Positions 16,250 through 24,624 of a stretch of 39,946 nt of DNA are shown one piece after another. Origin of the DNA: Micromonosporaceae bacterium. GTDB lineage: Bacteria; Actinomycetota; Actinomycetes; Mycobacteriales; Micromonosporaceae. The position numbers were made by a program, and so were the translations under genes. Numbering within the stretch: the stretch's first letter is position 1; the number at the start of each line of letters is the position of its first letter. The notes beneath the pieces were generated by a model. It made no database searches. It saw only the letters and a list, made by a program, of their open reading frames with translations, and had not been told where the DNA came from. The stretch is from NCBI GenBank assembly GCA_003543035.1, contig DPJL01000091.1, positions 45,776 through 85,721 of the forward strand, in the 5' to 3' direction.

Positions 16250-17187
16250 GGAGCCTGCACAGGCGGAACCCGCAGGAGGACGTTCGGTGAGCCCCTCAAC
16301 GTGGCTGCTGGTATGACACCTTTGGTCGACACGTAGATGAGCCTGGTAGCCATCTCGGCCGGAGAGAGGTTACCCGTGTCGGCAATGATCAGTGCGATTG
16401 CGCCAGCGACTTCAGCAGCCGCTTGCACCGTCCCGCTGAAGGTCTGAGCGCTGTCGTTGCTTGTAATGCCCGCAGCCTTGATGTTCCGGCCAGGCGCGAA
16501 AATATCAAGACACTCACCGGCGTTGCTGAAGTCCGTGACGTTGTCCGACGTATCTTCGGTCGCTCCCACAGTGATCGCGTTCGGGGTGCTGGCCGGACTG
16601 ACGTTGCAGGCGTCGTCCCCATCGTTCGCAGCGGGGACGACAACATGAACTCCCGCGCTCACCAAATCCTGGACGGCAGTGTTGAGCGCTTCGTCCTTCC
16701 CGCCCTCGGCGCCGACGAGCGCGACCGAGTTCTGACCGGGATGGGCCTTGTGGTCGTCGCGCACGAACGTCAAGCCGGCGATCACTTCTGAGAACGATCC
16801 GGACCCGGACCCGTTCAACACCTTGACGCCGACGAGCTTCGTCTTGTTCGCCACCCCGAGGGTCCTGCCGCCCACGAGGCTTGCCACGTGTGTCCCTAGA
16901 CCGTTGTCGTCGGTGTTCCCGCAACCGGTACAGAACGAGCCGCCATGCACAGCCCTGCCCTCGAACTCATTGTGCTCGACAAGGATGCCGGTGCTCAGCA
17001 CATAGACGGTGACCCCTTCACCCGCCGTGTCCGGATACTCATACTTCTGGTCCAGCGGAAACTTCTCCTGGTCTATCCGGTCCAGATTGGACGTCGGGTT
17101 CTCTCGGACAGCGGCCAATGCCGGGCTGCCCTGGAGCCCGACAACCACGACGACAAGCAGCGCAAGCTTACGAAAAAGCGATCTCAT
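16213..17187 (-). CDS. Secreted subtilisin-fold pseudoprotease (S8-like, catalytic triad lost)
   Basis: A signal peptide (1-26, ending SPALAA) precedes a proteinase K-like S8 domain (about 50-300) recognisable by GVTVYVLSTGI, NGLGTHVAS, GVANKTKLVGVKVLN, NAITVGATED, DIFAPGRNI and SGTVQAAAEVAGAIA. All three catalytic positions are replaced: Asp by Ser65 in VLSTG, His by Leu97 in NGLGTHV, and Ser by Val254 in SGTVQAA. The oxyanion Asn188 (PAANDGDD) and the Cys in DACN remain. The inhibitor-like propeptide of active family members is very short or missing. The frame is intact over 324 codons, so the protein is probably made and used for binding rather than cleavage. It overlaps the VanX-like gene tail to tail. 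No clear ribosome site is seen. Confidence 0.88.
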   Translation of the reverse strand: MRSLFRKLALLVVVVVGLQGSPALAAVRENPTSNLDRIDQEKFPLDQKYEYPDTAGEGVTVYVLSTGILVEHNEFEGRAVHGGSFCTGCGNTDDNGLGTHVASLVGGRTLGVANKTKLVGVKVLNGSGSGSFSEVIAGLTFVRDDHKAHPGQNSVALVGAEGGKDEALNTAVQDLVSAGVHVVVPAANDGDDACNVSPASTPNAITVGATEDTSDNVTDFSNAGECLDIFAPGRNIKAAGITSNDSAQTFSGTVQAAAEVAGAIALIIADTGNLSPAEMATRLIYVSTKGVIPAATLRGSPNVLLRVPPVQAPHLSAARATGKS

Positions 17188-17299
17188 AGAAGCAGCTATA
17201 TCAGCCCAATACCGTCAATCTCGGACGACACTCCGGGGGGATTCATCCGACGAGCTCTCCGGCTCAATCTGTGACTATTACTCCCGTAAGTCTTGACCG

Positions 17300-17309
17300 T
17301 GAATATTCA
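17300..17309. promoter_or_regulatory. Palindrome TGAATATTCA upstream of the GH29-like gene
   Basis: A perfect 10-bp AT-centred palindrome 55 bp before the GH29-like start. It could be an operator, and it differs from the ATCCTATAGGAT set. A match of this length can arise by chance. Confidence 0.3.
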
Positions 17310-17363
17310 TGAGGGTAATCATCGGATGTCTGGCCTGTCTCCTATCACGAAAAGGCGTTGGTC

Positions 17364-20288
17364 ATGAGACTCCGGGTAGCCCTCGTTTTCGCTTTGGTGG
17401 CAAGTCTTCTCGGTGCTTCGGCGGCCAACGCGGAGGTCGAGCACCCGCGGCAGGAGTGGTTACGCAGCTCGACAGCCGGCCTGTTCCTGCACTGGGGCAT
17501 GTTCACCGCACCGCGCCACCTCGACTGCGCTCAATGGGAACGCGACGTCACCGATGGCGGGTGGACTCCGGATTACTGGGTCGACGAGGCGCGCAAGCTC
17601 GGGGCGTCCTACATCGTGTTGGCCACCTTCCACAGCAGACTCGGCTACGCCCGCCCTTGGCCGTCAAGGATTCCCGGTAGCTGTGCCACCGAGCGCGACA
17701 TCCTGGGTGAGCTGGTCCGGGCAGGCAAAGCGAAAGATGTACGGATCATCCTCTACATGACCGACGACCCGCAGTGGCACAACGAACAGGGCATCGAGAC
17801 GCTTGATTCGGCCGCCTATTCCGCGTACAAGGGCCGGCAGGTGGACCTAACCACGCGCGACGGTTTCGGGATGTACAGCTATGACCTGTTCTTCGAGGTG
17901 ATGGAGAACTATCCGGATCTCGCCGGGTTTTGGATCGACAACGACAACGCGTACTGGGAGCAGAACCAGCTGTACGAGCAGATCCGGCAACGCCGGCCGT
18001 CCTGGTTGCTGAGCAACAACAACGAGGATACGCCGATCATGGACACGGTCAGCAATGAGCAGAAGACCGGCATGACGCCGTCGTATGACTACCCCCAGGC
18101 TGCGTTCACCCCGCTGCCGCGGCTGACCGAGGCCGACTACAAGCTGCCGACTACGGGCGACTGGTGGTACGACGGAGGCACCCACGAGGTTGACTTCAGG
18201 CTGAGCACCGGCCGCTATGTCACGAACGCGGGTTCGTCGATGAAATCGTTGATGGCCGAGACCCCGATGGTGAACGGGAAGTTCCCGCCGAACCAGGAGC
18301 AGTTCAACAACTTCATGGCTCAGTGGGTACCACCGATCCGCTCCTCGCTTTACGGAACCGAGGGCGGCGGATACATGTACGGCGGGATGCAGCCGGGCTT
18401 CTGGAACGATGGCGCCCACGGTGTTGTCACGGTGGAACCCGGTGCCCGAACCCAATACGTCCACGTGGCAACAAGACCGCGGACTGACCTGGTTCGGTTG
18501 CGGGACAACGGCTATCGGGTGACCAGGGTCAGCGATCTGCGCAGTGGTTCGCCAATGCGTTTCCACCAATCCGGCGGGTACCTGTCCATCCTCGGCATCG
18601 ACGACTGGGATACTTACGACACCGTGTTCAAAGTGGAGACTGCGGGTCAGCAGTTCCTCTATGACGGGGTGAAGGCCTCGGCCTCATCCGCTCGCGAAGG
18701 TCATCCAGCGAGCAACCTTGTCGACGGAAGCTTCCAGAACTACTGGGACAGCAACGCCCAACTGCCCGTGTCGCTGACCCTGGACCTCGGCAAGCGCAAG
18801 ACCGCAACATATCTGGCCGTGAACCAGCGCGAGTGGTCGCCGACCTACGCGCGGGAAACGTTCGGCCGCCCGGAGGATTCGGCTCGGATCAAGGACTATC
18901 GGGTCTATGTCAGCAACGACGGCCAACGATGGGGACAGCCGGTGCGCTCCGCCGCGATGAGAAGTGCACGGGGCGTGCAGTTCATCGACCTCGGCGAGCA
19001 GCAGACCCGCTTTATCAAGCTCGAAGTCCTGAACACCTGGGGTGGCCCGCAGGCGCCGCGGTTCCACCGGGAGTTGCAGATCGACGAAATCAAGGTGGGA
19101 TACGGCTATCCGTGGTCCGTGTGGCCTCCGCTACCGCTGGAAGCCGAGTCGTGGCACAACGATCGCGACGGCGCTGCGAGGCTGAGCTGGTGCCGAGCCT
19201 GCTCCGGCTCCTTGCGGGTCACCGGGCTCGGTGGCGGCCCACGGAACTCGGTCACCTACCGGGATATCAGCGTGCCGCAGGCGGGTGACTACCGGCTTCA
19301 GGTCGACCACACGAGCGCCGCCGCGACTTCACTGTCTTTGAGTGTCAACAGCGCCGCGCCGATCGAGATTCCGGTCGGCGCCGACAACCCTGACGTACCA
19401 ACGCCTAGCGCCGTCGCCGTGGCGCTTCGAGCCGGCGCCAACACGCTCACGCTCTTCAGTAGTGCGCCGCAAGGCCCCGGGTTGGACCGGATCGCGGTCG
19501 GCCCATTGCCGCCGGCGTCGTATGTTCCGAAGACGACCATGACGGTCGATCCGGTTGGCGTGCAATGGGTCGGCCCTGGGCAGCAGACCATCAGGGTGAC
19601 GGCCAAGCTGCGCCTGGATGTGGACGACGCGATCGATCAGGTGCGGCTCACCCCGGTACTCGCCGAAGGATGGTCTTTGGCGGGAGCGATCCCCATTGCG
19701 GCTTCAATGCGGCTGGGGCAGACACTTGAGGGCTCGTGGACGCTCACCTCACCACCCGGCCAGGATGTCAGCTCAGCGTCCGTCCCCATCACTGCCTCAT
19801 TCCAGGTGCTGGGCCGGCCCCATCAGGTCACCAGGCAGCTGCAAGTGCGGCTGCGCCCGCCGGATCGGGTTTTCATGCGGGAGGCGGAGGATTCGGCCAA
19901 TCAGCTTGGCAGCTCAGGAGTTACCGGCTGCGGGCGGTGTTCCGGCGGTCAGAAGGTGCGAAACATCGGCGGCAGTGCGGACGCCCATGTGGTGTTCGGC
20001 AATGTCCTCGTGGACACAGCCGGTCCCTACACGCTGTACATCGACTTCACGGTCAACGGTGAGCGGTCGTTCTTCGTGAGTGTCAACGATGGTGCGCCAA
20101 GCGAAGTCCGGGTCAGCGGCGTCGGCAACAGCACTCCCTACACGACCTCTGTCCCGGTCAACCTGCGGGCGGGAGCCAACACGATCAGGATCTTCAACAA
20201 TACGGAAGCTGCGCCCGATCTCGACCGTTTGTCACTCAGTCTTAGATCACTACACCTTCTCGATACGAAGTCTGGGTTTCATCGCTGA
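17364..20288 (+). CDS. Secreted GH29-like glycosidase with discoidin and two CBM35/6-like modules
   Basis: The ATG at 17364 follows AAAGG; an in-frame TTG lies two codons upstream. After a signal peptide (about 1-23) comes a GH29-type barrel (about 25-420) with GLFLHWGMFT and the nucleophile candidate Asp192 in GFWIDND. The usual AKHHDGF substrate motif reads ATFHSRLGY, so one of the two histidines is lost and specificity may differ from fucose. Then follow an F5/8 type C domain (about 430-590), a CBM35/6-like domain (about 600-725), an immunoglobulin-like NEW3-type region (about 730-835) and a second CBM35/6-like domain (about 840-970). GH29 enzymes are retaining alpha-L-fucosidases, which suits the fucose genes upstream. 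It lacks the shared operator, so control may be separate. Confidence 0.85.
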   Translation: MRLRVALVFALVASLLGASAANAEVEHPRQEWLRSSTAGLFLHWGMFTAPRHLDCAQWERDVTDGGWTPDYWVDEARKLGASYIVLATFHSRLGYARPWPSRIPGSCATERDILGELVRAGKAKDVRIILYMTDDPQWHNEQGIETLDSAAYSAYKGRQVDLTTRDGFGMYSYDLFFEVMENYPDLAGFWIDNDNAYWEQNQLYEQIRQRRPSWLLSNNNEDTPIMDTVSNEQKTGMTPSYDYPQAAFTPLPRLTEADYKLPTTGDWWYDGGTHEVDFRLSTGRYVTNAGSSMKSLMAETPMVNGKFPPNQEQFNNFMAQWVPPIRSSLYGTEGGGYMYGGMQPGFWNDGAHGVVTVEPGARTQYVHVATRPRTDLVRLRDNGYRVTRVSDLRSGSPMRFHQSGGYLSILGIDDWDTYDTVFKVETAGQQFLYDGVKASASSAREGHPASNLVDGSFQNYWDSNAQLPVSLTLDLGKRKTATYLAVNQREWSPTYARETFGRPEDSARIKDYRVYVSNDGQRWGQPVRSAAMRSARGVQFIDLGEQQTRFIKLEVLNTWGGPQAPRFHRELQIDEIKVGYGYPWSVWPPLPLEAESWHNDRDGAARLSWCRACSGSLRVTGLGGGPRNSVTYRDISVPQAGDYRLQVDHTSAAATSLSLSVNSAAPIEIPVGADNPDVPTPSAVAVALRAGANTLTLFSSAPQGPGLDRIAVGPLPPASYVPKTTMTVDPVGVQWVGPGQQTIRVTAKLRLDVDDAIDQVRLTPVLAEGWSLAGAIPIAASMRLGQTLEGSWTLTSPPGQDVSSASVPITASFQVLGRPHQVTRQLQVRLRPPDRVFMREAEDSANQLGSSGVTGCGRCSGGQKVRNIGGSADAHVVFGNVLVDTAGPYTLYIDFTVNGERSFFVSVNDGAPSEVRVSGVGNSTPYTTSVPVNLRAGANTIRIFNNTEAAPDLDRLSLSLRSLHLLDTKSGFHR

Positions 20289-20298
20289 TAGCGCTCGG

Positions 20299-21291
20299 CT
20301 AAGCAGGTTGCCGTGTTTCCAGATGCAGCGTGTATTCGATGACCGTGTCATTGGAGATCGGCGACCTTGGCGGCGGAGTGAGCGCAATGGCCTCGTGCCC
20401 ATAGATCTCTCCGGCGATACTGACCAGAAGCAGATCGCGCCTGAGGCCCTGACTCGTGTCGCCGCTGTCGATGCTGAGCACATTGCACGTACGCCCGGCC
20501 CGGTCCTTGGTTATTCCCCGCCATAGCAGGCTCGGTATACCGGCCAGCACGATCAGAAACGCACGGCGCTGGGCCATATTGAGGTCATGTATCGCTGCGA
20601 CATCCGCGATCGCGCGGAGCGTGGCCTTGGGGCCGTTGGCCGGCGGCTCATGGGTGTCCAATTGGGACTTGAGCCGATCCGGATTCGTGGACGGCACGTC
20701 GATCAGACTTGAGTACTGGCCGGGCCCATACCTGATGGGATCCATCTGTTTGCCCGGTGGGGACGGTTCCAGGTACTGGGCGATGCGTTGGCCTGATGGC
20801 TGCGCCGGCAGCGTCGTCAGCAGCTCGCGCCCTGAGCGGTCCGGATGCCACCAGATCTGGATATCCTGAGCTATGAGCTGGCTTGCCGGGTCGATCGTGT
20901 CCATGACCCAGCGTTGCAGATGAGCGTATGTCGTGGTGTTGCCGAGATTGGCGATGCTGGGCTCCGACTTAAGGGCGTCGGCAAGACTCGTGAGCCAGTC
21001 TGCAGCGGGCTTGCCAGGCTTGGTGAAATCAATGTCGAGCCGGCCTGGCGCGGCGATCGCGGCCGAGGGCCAAACCACATAGGCGGCGGCCGCAGCTCCC
21101 ATGGTGGCTGCTGCGCCCACTATGACCCTCCGTCGGTTCATTCGTGGAGCAACCGCGGCTTTGCGGTCAACCTCGCTACGCATTTCAGCGGGTGTAAGCG
21201 TGAACGGCAGCAACTCCTTGCCCCGCAACGGGTCACCTGCCTCGAGCGCGCGCCGCAAGAGATCATCATCGATGTGGCTATGCCTGGTCAT
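20299..21291 (-). CDS. CU044_5270-like membrane-anchored partner of the ECF sigma factor
   Basis: The ATG at 21291 follows a G-rich ribosome site and overlaps the sigma-factor gene by 14 bp, so the two are coupled. The 330-residue protein has a cytoplasmic N-terminus (about 1-50; DDDLLRRALEAGDPLRGKELLPF), one membrane segment (about 54-80) and an outside domain carrying the pattern seen in CU044_5270 family proteins (WWHPDRSGRELLTT, GLRRDLLLVSIAGEIYGHEAI, VIEYTLHLE). Genes of this family commonly follow ECF sigma genes and are thought to act as anti-sigma or sensor partners. A second, shorter relative is at 23225. The function is inferred from family and gene pairing. Confidence 0.8.
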   Translation of the reverse strand: MTRHSHIDDDLLRRALEAGDPLRGKELLPFTLTPAEMRSEVDRKAAVAPRMNRRRVIVGAAATMGAAAAAYVVWPSAAIAAPGRLDIDFTKPGKPAADWLTSLADALKSEPSIANLGNTTTYAHLQRWVMDTIDPASQLIAQDIQIWWHPDRSGRELLTTLPAQPSGQRIAQYLEPSPPGKQMDPIRYGPGQYSSLIDVPSTNPDRLKSQLDTHEPPANGPKATLRAIADVAAIHDLNMAQRRAFLIVLAGIPSLLWRGITKDRAGRTCNVLSIDSGDTSQGLRRDLLLVSIAGEIYGHEAIALTPPPRSPISNDTVIEYTLHLETRQPA

Positions 21292-21901
21292 TGCCGCCCC
21301 CCTTCGGAGTTTCCACTCCACGCAGCAGTTGTCCCGCTTTCTTGCGTGCTCTCTCGAGCCGCTTACGGGCGGTTGACGGCCGAATCCCTAGGACTTCGGC
21401 AATCTCATTACTGTCTCGTTTGTCTACGTAGGAAAGTGTGAGGATTTCCCTCTCATCTATACTAAGTCTATCTAGTCGTCCTGCCAACTCGAGGTCGGGC
21501 GCATCCACGAAAGCATCGGCCGGTGCTGCCGCAGCGACATGGCCCAACACCTCATCGTCGTACGGCTCATATTCGCGCTTCTTGGCCGCCCGCCAGTGAT
21601 TAAGCAGATGGAACTTGGCGACGGTGAGCAGCCATGCGAGCGGCGCATCGGGGACGCTCGCGCGCTTCTCCCACGCCGTCTTACAGGTCTCCTGCGCGAG
21701 ATCGCGAGCAGTGTGAAGATCGCCACCGAGTCTGCGCACCAGCATCTTCGCGATCCTTTCTGCGTACTGTTCGCATAGCGAGTTGTGCCACGCTTCGTCG
21801 CGCACACTGGGGCTAGGCAACTGAGGGTCTCCTACGGCTTCACATCGCGCAGCGGGTGGTGATGGATTACCTACGCTGGGTGCTGCGTTCATTGATGACA
21901 T
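21278..21901 (-). CDS. ECF-type RNA polymerase sigma factor
   Basis: The protein has sigma region 2 (ARDLAQETCKTAWEKR, WLLTVAKFHLLNHWRAAKKR) and region 4 (LSIDEREILTLSYVDKRDSN, EIAEVLGIRPSTARKRLERA). I take the ATG at 21901, giving 207 residues; the longer frame from 22063 adds residues without sigma character, and the ATG at 21892 is also possible. No good ribosome site is visible, so the start is uncertain. It is the first gene of a two-gene unit with the CU044_5270-like protein. GGAATGACA (plus-strand reading) lies 30 bp upstream and also upstream of the I36-like gene, which may mark a shared promoter. Confidence 0.88.
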   Translation of the reverse strand: MSSMNAAPSVGNPSPPAARCEAVGDPQLPSPSVRDEAWHNSLCEQYAERIAKMLVRRLGGDLHTARDLAQETCKTAWEKRASVPDAPLAWLLTVAKFHLLNHWRAAKKREYEPYDDEVLGHVAAAAPADAFVDAPDLELAGRLDRLSIDEREILTLSYVDKRDSNEIAEVLGIRPSTARKRLERARKKAGQLLRGVETPKGGGNDQA

Positions 21902-22074
21902 GTCGCGGCCGTGAGGCAGTGTGACATCCGGGAATGACAATTCCTCACTGGCGTGTGCCACTTTCCGCGCCTGACCAATCGCCGTCAGCGATGACCTGCG
22001 CAAAGGCATCAGAGTTGTTATCAAACCCCGATGCTGCACAGCACTGTGGCAGCCCATTATCAAATCGGGTCCGG

Positions 22075-22098
22075 GTGACCGGGCGCACCCCCGGTCAC
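22075..22098 (-). terminator. Hairpin after the I36-like gene
   Basis: GTGACCGGG and CCCGGTCAC make a perfect 9-bp stem with a 6-nt loop, 16 bp past the stop codon of the secreted I36-like gene and before the sigma gene on the same strand. Confidence 0.65.
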
Positions 22099-22114
22099 GA
22101 GTTAGCCCCAGCCG

Positions 22115-22633
22115 TTAGCAGAAGCGGTAGACGTGATCGGCCATGTTGCGGTACGGGTACACGTCAGAAATGGTGCGCCTACTGGGACTGACGCTGAACA
22201 GGCCATAATCGCCACTGTGATCGGGCGGGCCGGTGTGGCTGATGAACACCACCGAACCGCCGTACTGGTTGTAGTGGACGGCTTCGGTCCGGTCGTGCCA
22301 GCCCCACCAGGCCAGGTCCTGCCAACCGCAGCTGGATAACTTCCCGCGCGGATAGCCAAAGTTGGTGTGCTCGTAGAAGCAGAACCACCCCGATGGGCAA
22401 TCGGCAATACCGGTGATGCCCGGTTGGGTGCGGGCGAAGGTGATGACGAAGCCGCCGGCGGCGTAGCTGACCTCTGTGGCATTAATCTGTTTGCCGCCCG
22501 GGTAAGCGGCCAAGTGGGCATCGATTTGAGCCTGGATGCTTGGTGCGGGTGCGGCCTGTCCGGCCGTGCCTGGATTGGCCAGAACCATTGCGGCGGCTAG
22601 CAAAGCCCCCATCGTTGCGGTGCGAGATGGCAT
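22115..22633 (-). CDS. Secreted peptidase inhibitor I36-like (beta/gamma-crystallin-type) protein
   Basis: The ATG at 22633 has a strong AAGGAGG 8-9 bases upstream, so the longer frame from 22804 is rejected. The signal peptide (about 1-28, GALLAAAMVLANPGTAGQAA) is followed by a short helix-forming region (IQAQIDAHLAAYPGG) and a domain of the I36 / SMI type (about 75-172) with CPSGWFCFYEHTNFGYPRG and WHDRTEAVHYNQYGGSV. Cysteines at the start and end of the domain suggest disulfides. Related Streptomyces proteins inhibit metalloproteases, but many members are untested. The gene stands alone, with a terminator hairpin after it. Confidence 0.8.
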   Translation of the reverse strand: MPSRTATMGALLAAAMVLANPGTAGQAAPAPSIQAQIDAHLAAYPGGKQINATEVSYAAGGFVITFARTQPGITGIADCPSGWFCFYEHTNFGYPRGKLSSCGWQDLAWWGWHDRTEAVHYNQYGGSVVFISHTGPPDHSGDYGLFSVSPSRRTISDVYPYRNMADHVYRFC

Positions 22634-22985
22634 GGTGCGCCCTCCTTCGCGGGCGAGGGTGGCCCGCGGAACCCGTGCAAGGGCGGACCACCATGTCGTG
22701 TTCGGAATGACACAGACAGTAGGCGGATCGTCACGCTCGCAGCAGGTACCCGATGCAAAGACGACAGTGAATGAGTTGTCACAGTTCATATTCAGGCTAT
22801 TCACTTCATCGATCCCCGCTGGCCGGATTCAAGGTCGAAAGAGTGACCGATGAGTAGCTCAGATTCGTGATCTGGCGATGTCACACCACACCCTCGTCCT
22901 CGACATTGGACAGGTGAGGCACAAGTTACGCATTACGGACGGCTACCGAAGAGGCACGGTAGGTAAAGGCAAGGAGAACAGAGCT
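22634..22985. other. Divergent intergenic region
   Basis: This stretch separates the I36-like gene from the region-4 protein gene. It holds GGAATGACA at 22704-22712, also found before the ECF sigma gene at 21931-21939, and the AAGGAG ribosome site near 22969-22974. No gene with convincing composition was found; an open frame entering from 22878 reads into the region-4 protein but lacks a ribosome site. Confidence 0.5.
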
Positions 22986-23228
22986 ATGGCCGAATATGAC
23001 CAGCAAGGCCCTCCCACTGAGGAGATCATCGATCTGCAGCGGGCGTTTGCGCGGATTCCCAAGGCGGACCGGCGGTTGCTATGGCACGCCTATGTGGACG
23101 GCGAGAAGTGCAAGGAGATAGCCGCGGGTCTTGGCGTGGCACCGGATGCGGCCAGGCGCCGTGTTTCGCGGGCGGCCCAGCGCTTGCGCGAAGCGCTGGG
23201 CCCTGGATACGGAAAGGACTCGCGTTGA
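22986..23228 (+). CDS. Stand-alone sigma-70 region 4 (helix-turn-helix) protein
   Basis: The 80-residue protein consists almost entirely of a sigma region 4 domain: IPKADRRLLWHAYVDGEKCK followed by EIAAGLGVAPDAARRRVSRA and AQRLREALG. No region 2 was found upstream in any frame. The ATG at 22986 has AAGGAG about 11 bases upstream. The stop overlaps the TTG start of the CU044_5270-like gene (TTGA), so the two are coupled just as in the complete sigma/partner pair at 20299-21901. It may act as a DNA-binding regulator, a sigma-like accessory factor, or a degraded sigma factor kept for its partner binding. Confidence 0.75.
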   Translation: MAEYDQQGPPTEEIIDLQRAFARIPKADRRLLWHAYVDGEKCKEIAAGLGVAPDAARRRVSRAAQRLREALGPGYGKDSR

Positions 23229-24055
23229 GCCGTAACCGGACCAGATTAGGCGCCGCGCGCCTGATAGCCGGTGTGATCGCGGTAGTGGCCGCCGGAGCGC
23301 TGGCCGCCATTCCAGTGTCGCAAACCGTTGACGCACAAGCAGATATGGCCTTATCACAGGCCGGCTTACCCACTGACATGTTTCCCTGGCAGGGGATTGC
23401 GGCACGCGATACCCTGCGCCGGATCATTGGCGGGCTCGCCAGAACTACACCGGCCCACGGCACCTATACCTATATACATCTGCACCGCTGGCCCGCCGAT
23501 CCGGCACTCGGTGCACTACCAAGCGCCGTCGAGGAGATCAAGGCATGGCGCGCAGCGGACGGATCGGGCTCGCGCTCCAGCACGATCGTTGGCCAACCCG
23601 GCACCCGATACGAGTCCGGCGGTTTGCCCATGACGACAGGTAACCCGGCAACGATGCCCGAAGTCCTTGCCGGACAACTCGACCACTACAGCAGACAGCT
23701 GCGGCTGCGCATGCCCGAAACGGTAGGGATCATGAATGAGCAGATGTGCCTGACCAGCGAACAGAGAACTGCAACGCTTCAAGTCCTCGCCGACACCGGT
23801 GGACTGCTCTACCTCGGCCGCGTCAAAGACCGCAGCGGCCGCGACGGTGTCGCTTTCGCCATGACCGGCCAGGACAACCAGGGTGCCGACGTTCGCGACA
23901 TCTTGATCTTCGACGAGTCCAGCGGCGAACTGTTCAGCTACGAGCAGCAGGCCGCCGTCCTTTCCGCCCGCACCCAGACGAGACCCGCAGCGGTGCTGTC
24001 CTATGTGCTCTACCTGGAATGCGGCCACACCGACTACCAGGGGCAAACCCCATGA
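23225..24055 (+). CDS. CU044_5270-like single-pass membrane protein
   Basis: A TTG start at 23225 overlaps the preceding stop and has GAAAGGA upstream, giving 276 residues. One membrane segment near the N-terminus (about 8-30; LIAGVIAVVAAGALAAIPV) precedes an outside domain similar in layout to that of the protein at 20299-21291: THGTYTYIH-type start, the Thr-rich middle, TLQVLADTGGLLYLGRVKDR, and an ending with a tyrosine-rich strand (LSYVLYLECGHTD). It lacks the long cytoplasmic N-terminus of the other copy. It probably senses a signal outside and acts with the region-4 protein. A terminator-like hairpin follows 12 bp downstream. Confidence 0.75.
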   Translation: MSRNRTRLGAARLIAGVIAVVAAGALAAIPVSQTVDAQADMALSQAGLPTDMFPWQGIAARDTLRRIIGGLARTTPAHGTYTYIHLHRWPADPALGALPSAVEEIKAWRAADGSGSRSSTIVGQPGTRYESGGLPMTTGNPATMPEVLAGQLDHYSRQLRLRMPETVGIMNEQMCLTSEQRTATLQVLADTGGLLYLGRVKDRSGRDGVAFAMTGQDNQGADVRDILIFDESSGELFSYEQQAAVLSARTQTRPAAVLSYVLYLECGHTDYQGQTP

Positions 24056-24067
24056 AGGCACAAGAGT

Positions 24068-24099
24068 GTGGGGCTCGCCGGGCCAACGGCGAACCCCAC
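24068..24099 (+). terminator. Hairpin after the CU044_5270-like gene
   Basis: GTGGGGcTCGCCG and CGGCGAaCCCCAC form a 13-bp stem with one c/a mismatch and a 6-nt loop (GGCCAA). Confidence 0.65.
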
Positions 24100-24600
24100 G
24101 AAGCCCAAGGCCATCGCAACCAAGAGAGAGCATCAAGGGCTTACCTGACCAGCACGCTGGCCGCCCCCAGTGAATCGTTGATTACACCGATTCGGCAAGA
24201 GGCAGCAAAGGGTTGCCATCAAAATCACGGCCTGCCAGGACAGAAACACTGTTACCAACACCCCTTCGTGGCCGGATCCGTCCGGCCTGACCTGCGCCAT
24301 CGCGCAAACCTTGGGTTCAGCGGCGTAAAAGGTGCCGCTGAACAACACCCATGTAAGTCGGCTTCGGAATCAAAAGCAGCCAACCCATGGTGTTCACTCC
24401 ACATTGGTGACGGCTTGGCCGCCACCAAGGCCCGATGCCTTTCCGGCGCTGCCACGGTGGCCAAACCGCGGCAGCACGGCTCCACTCGGATGGCATCGCA
24501 TTCGCAACCACTGCAGGACGTCTGGCGTCACAGCACCCCCAGGTGACGCCGGACGGCAAACGCCGCAGTCCAATTTGGAAGAGAGACTCAAGTCTCCTAA
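24100..24600. other. Intergenic stretch without a supported gene
   Basis: Open frames run through this region on both strands (for example from the ATG at 24052, plus, and between 24133 and 24559, minus), but their translations have mixed composition, many Cys, His and Arg residues, no ribosome site and no family resemblance. It may hold decayed coding sequence. Confidence 0.5.
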
Positions 24601-24624
24601 GTGGAAGTGATACAGGTATCCCCG

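Noticed and set aside
24052..24546. Plus-strand ORF starting ATGA at the end of the CU044_5270-like gene
   Set aside because: The overlap start is tempting, but the translation has no family resemblance, many Gln/His/Cys/Ser residues and a terminator-like hairpin directly after its start.
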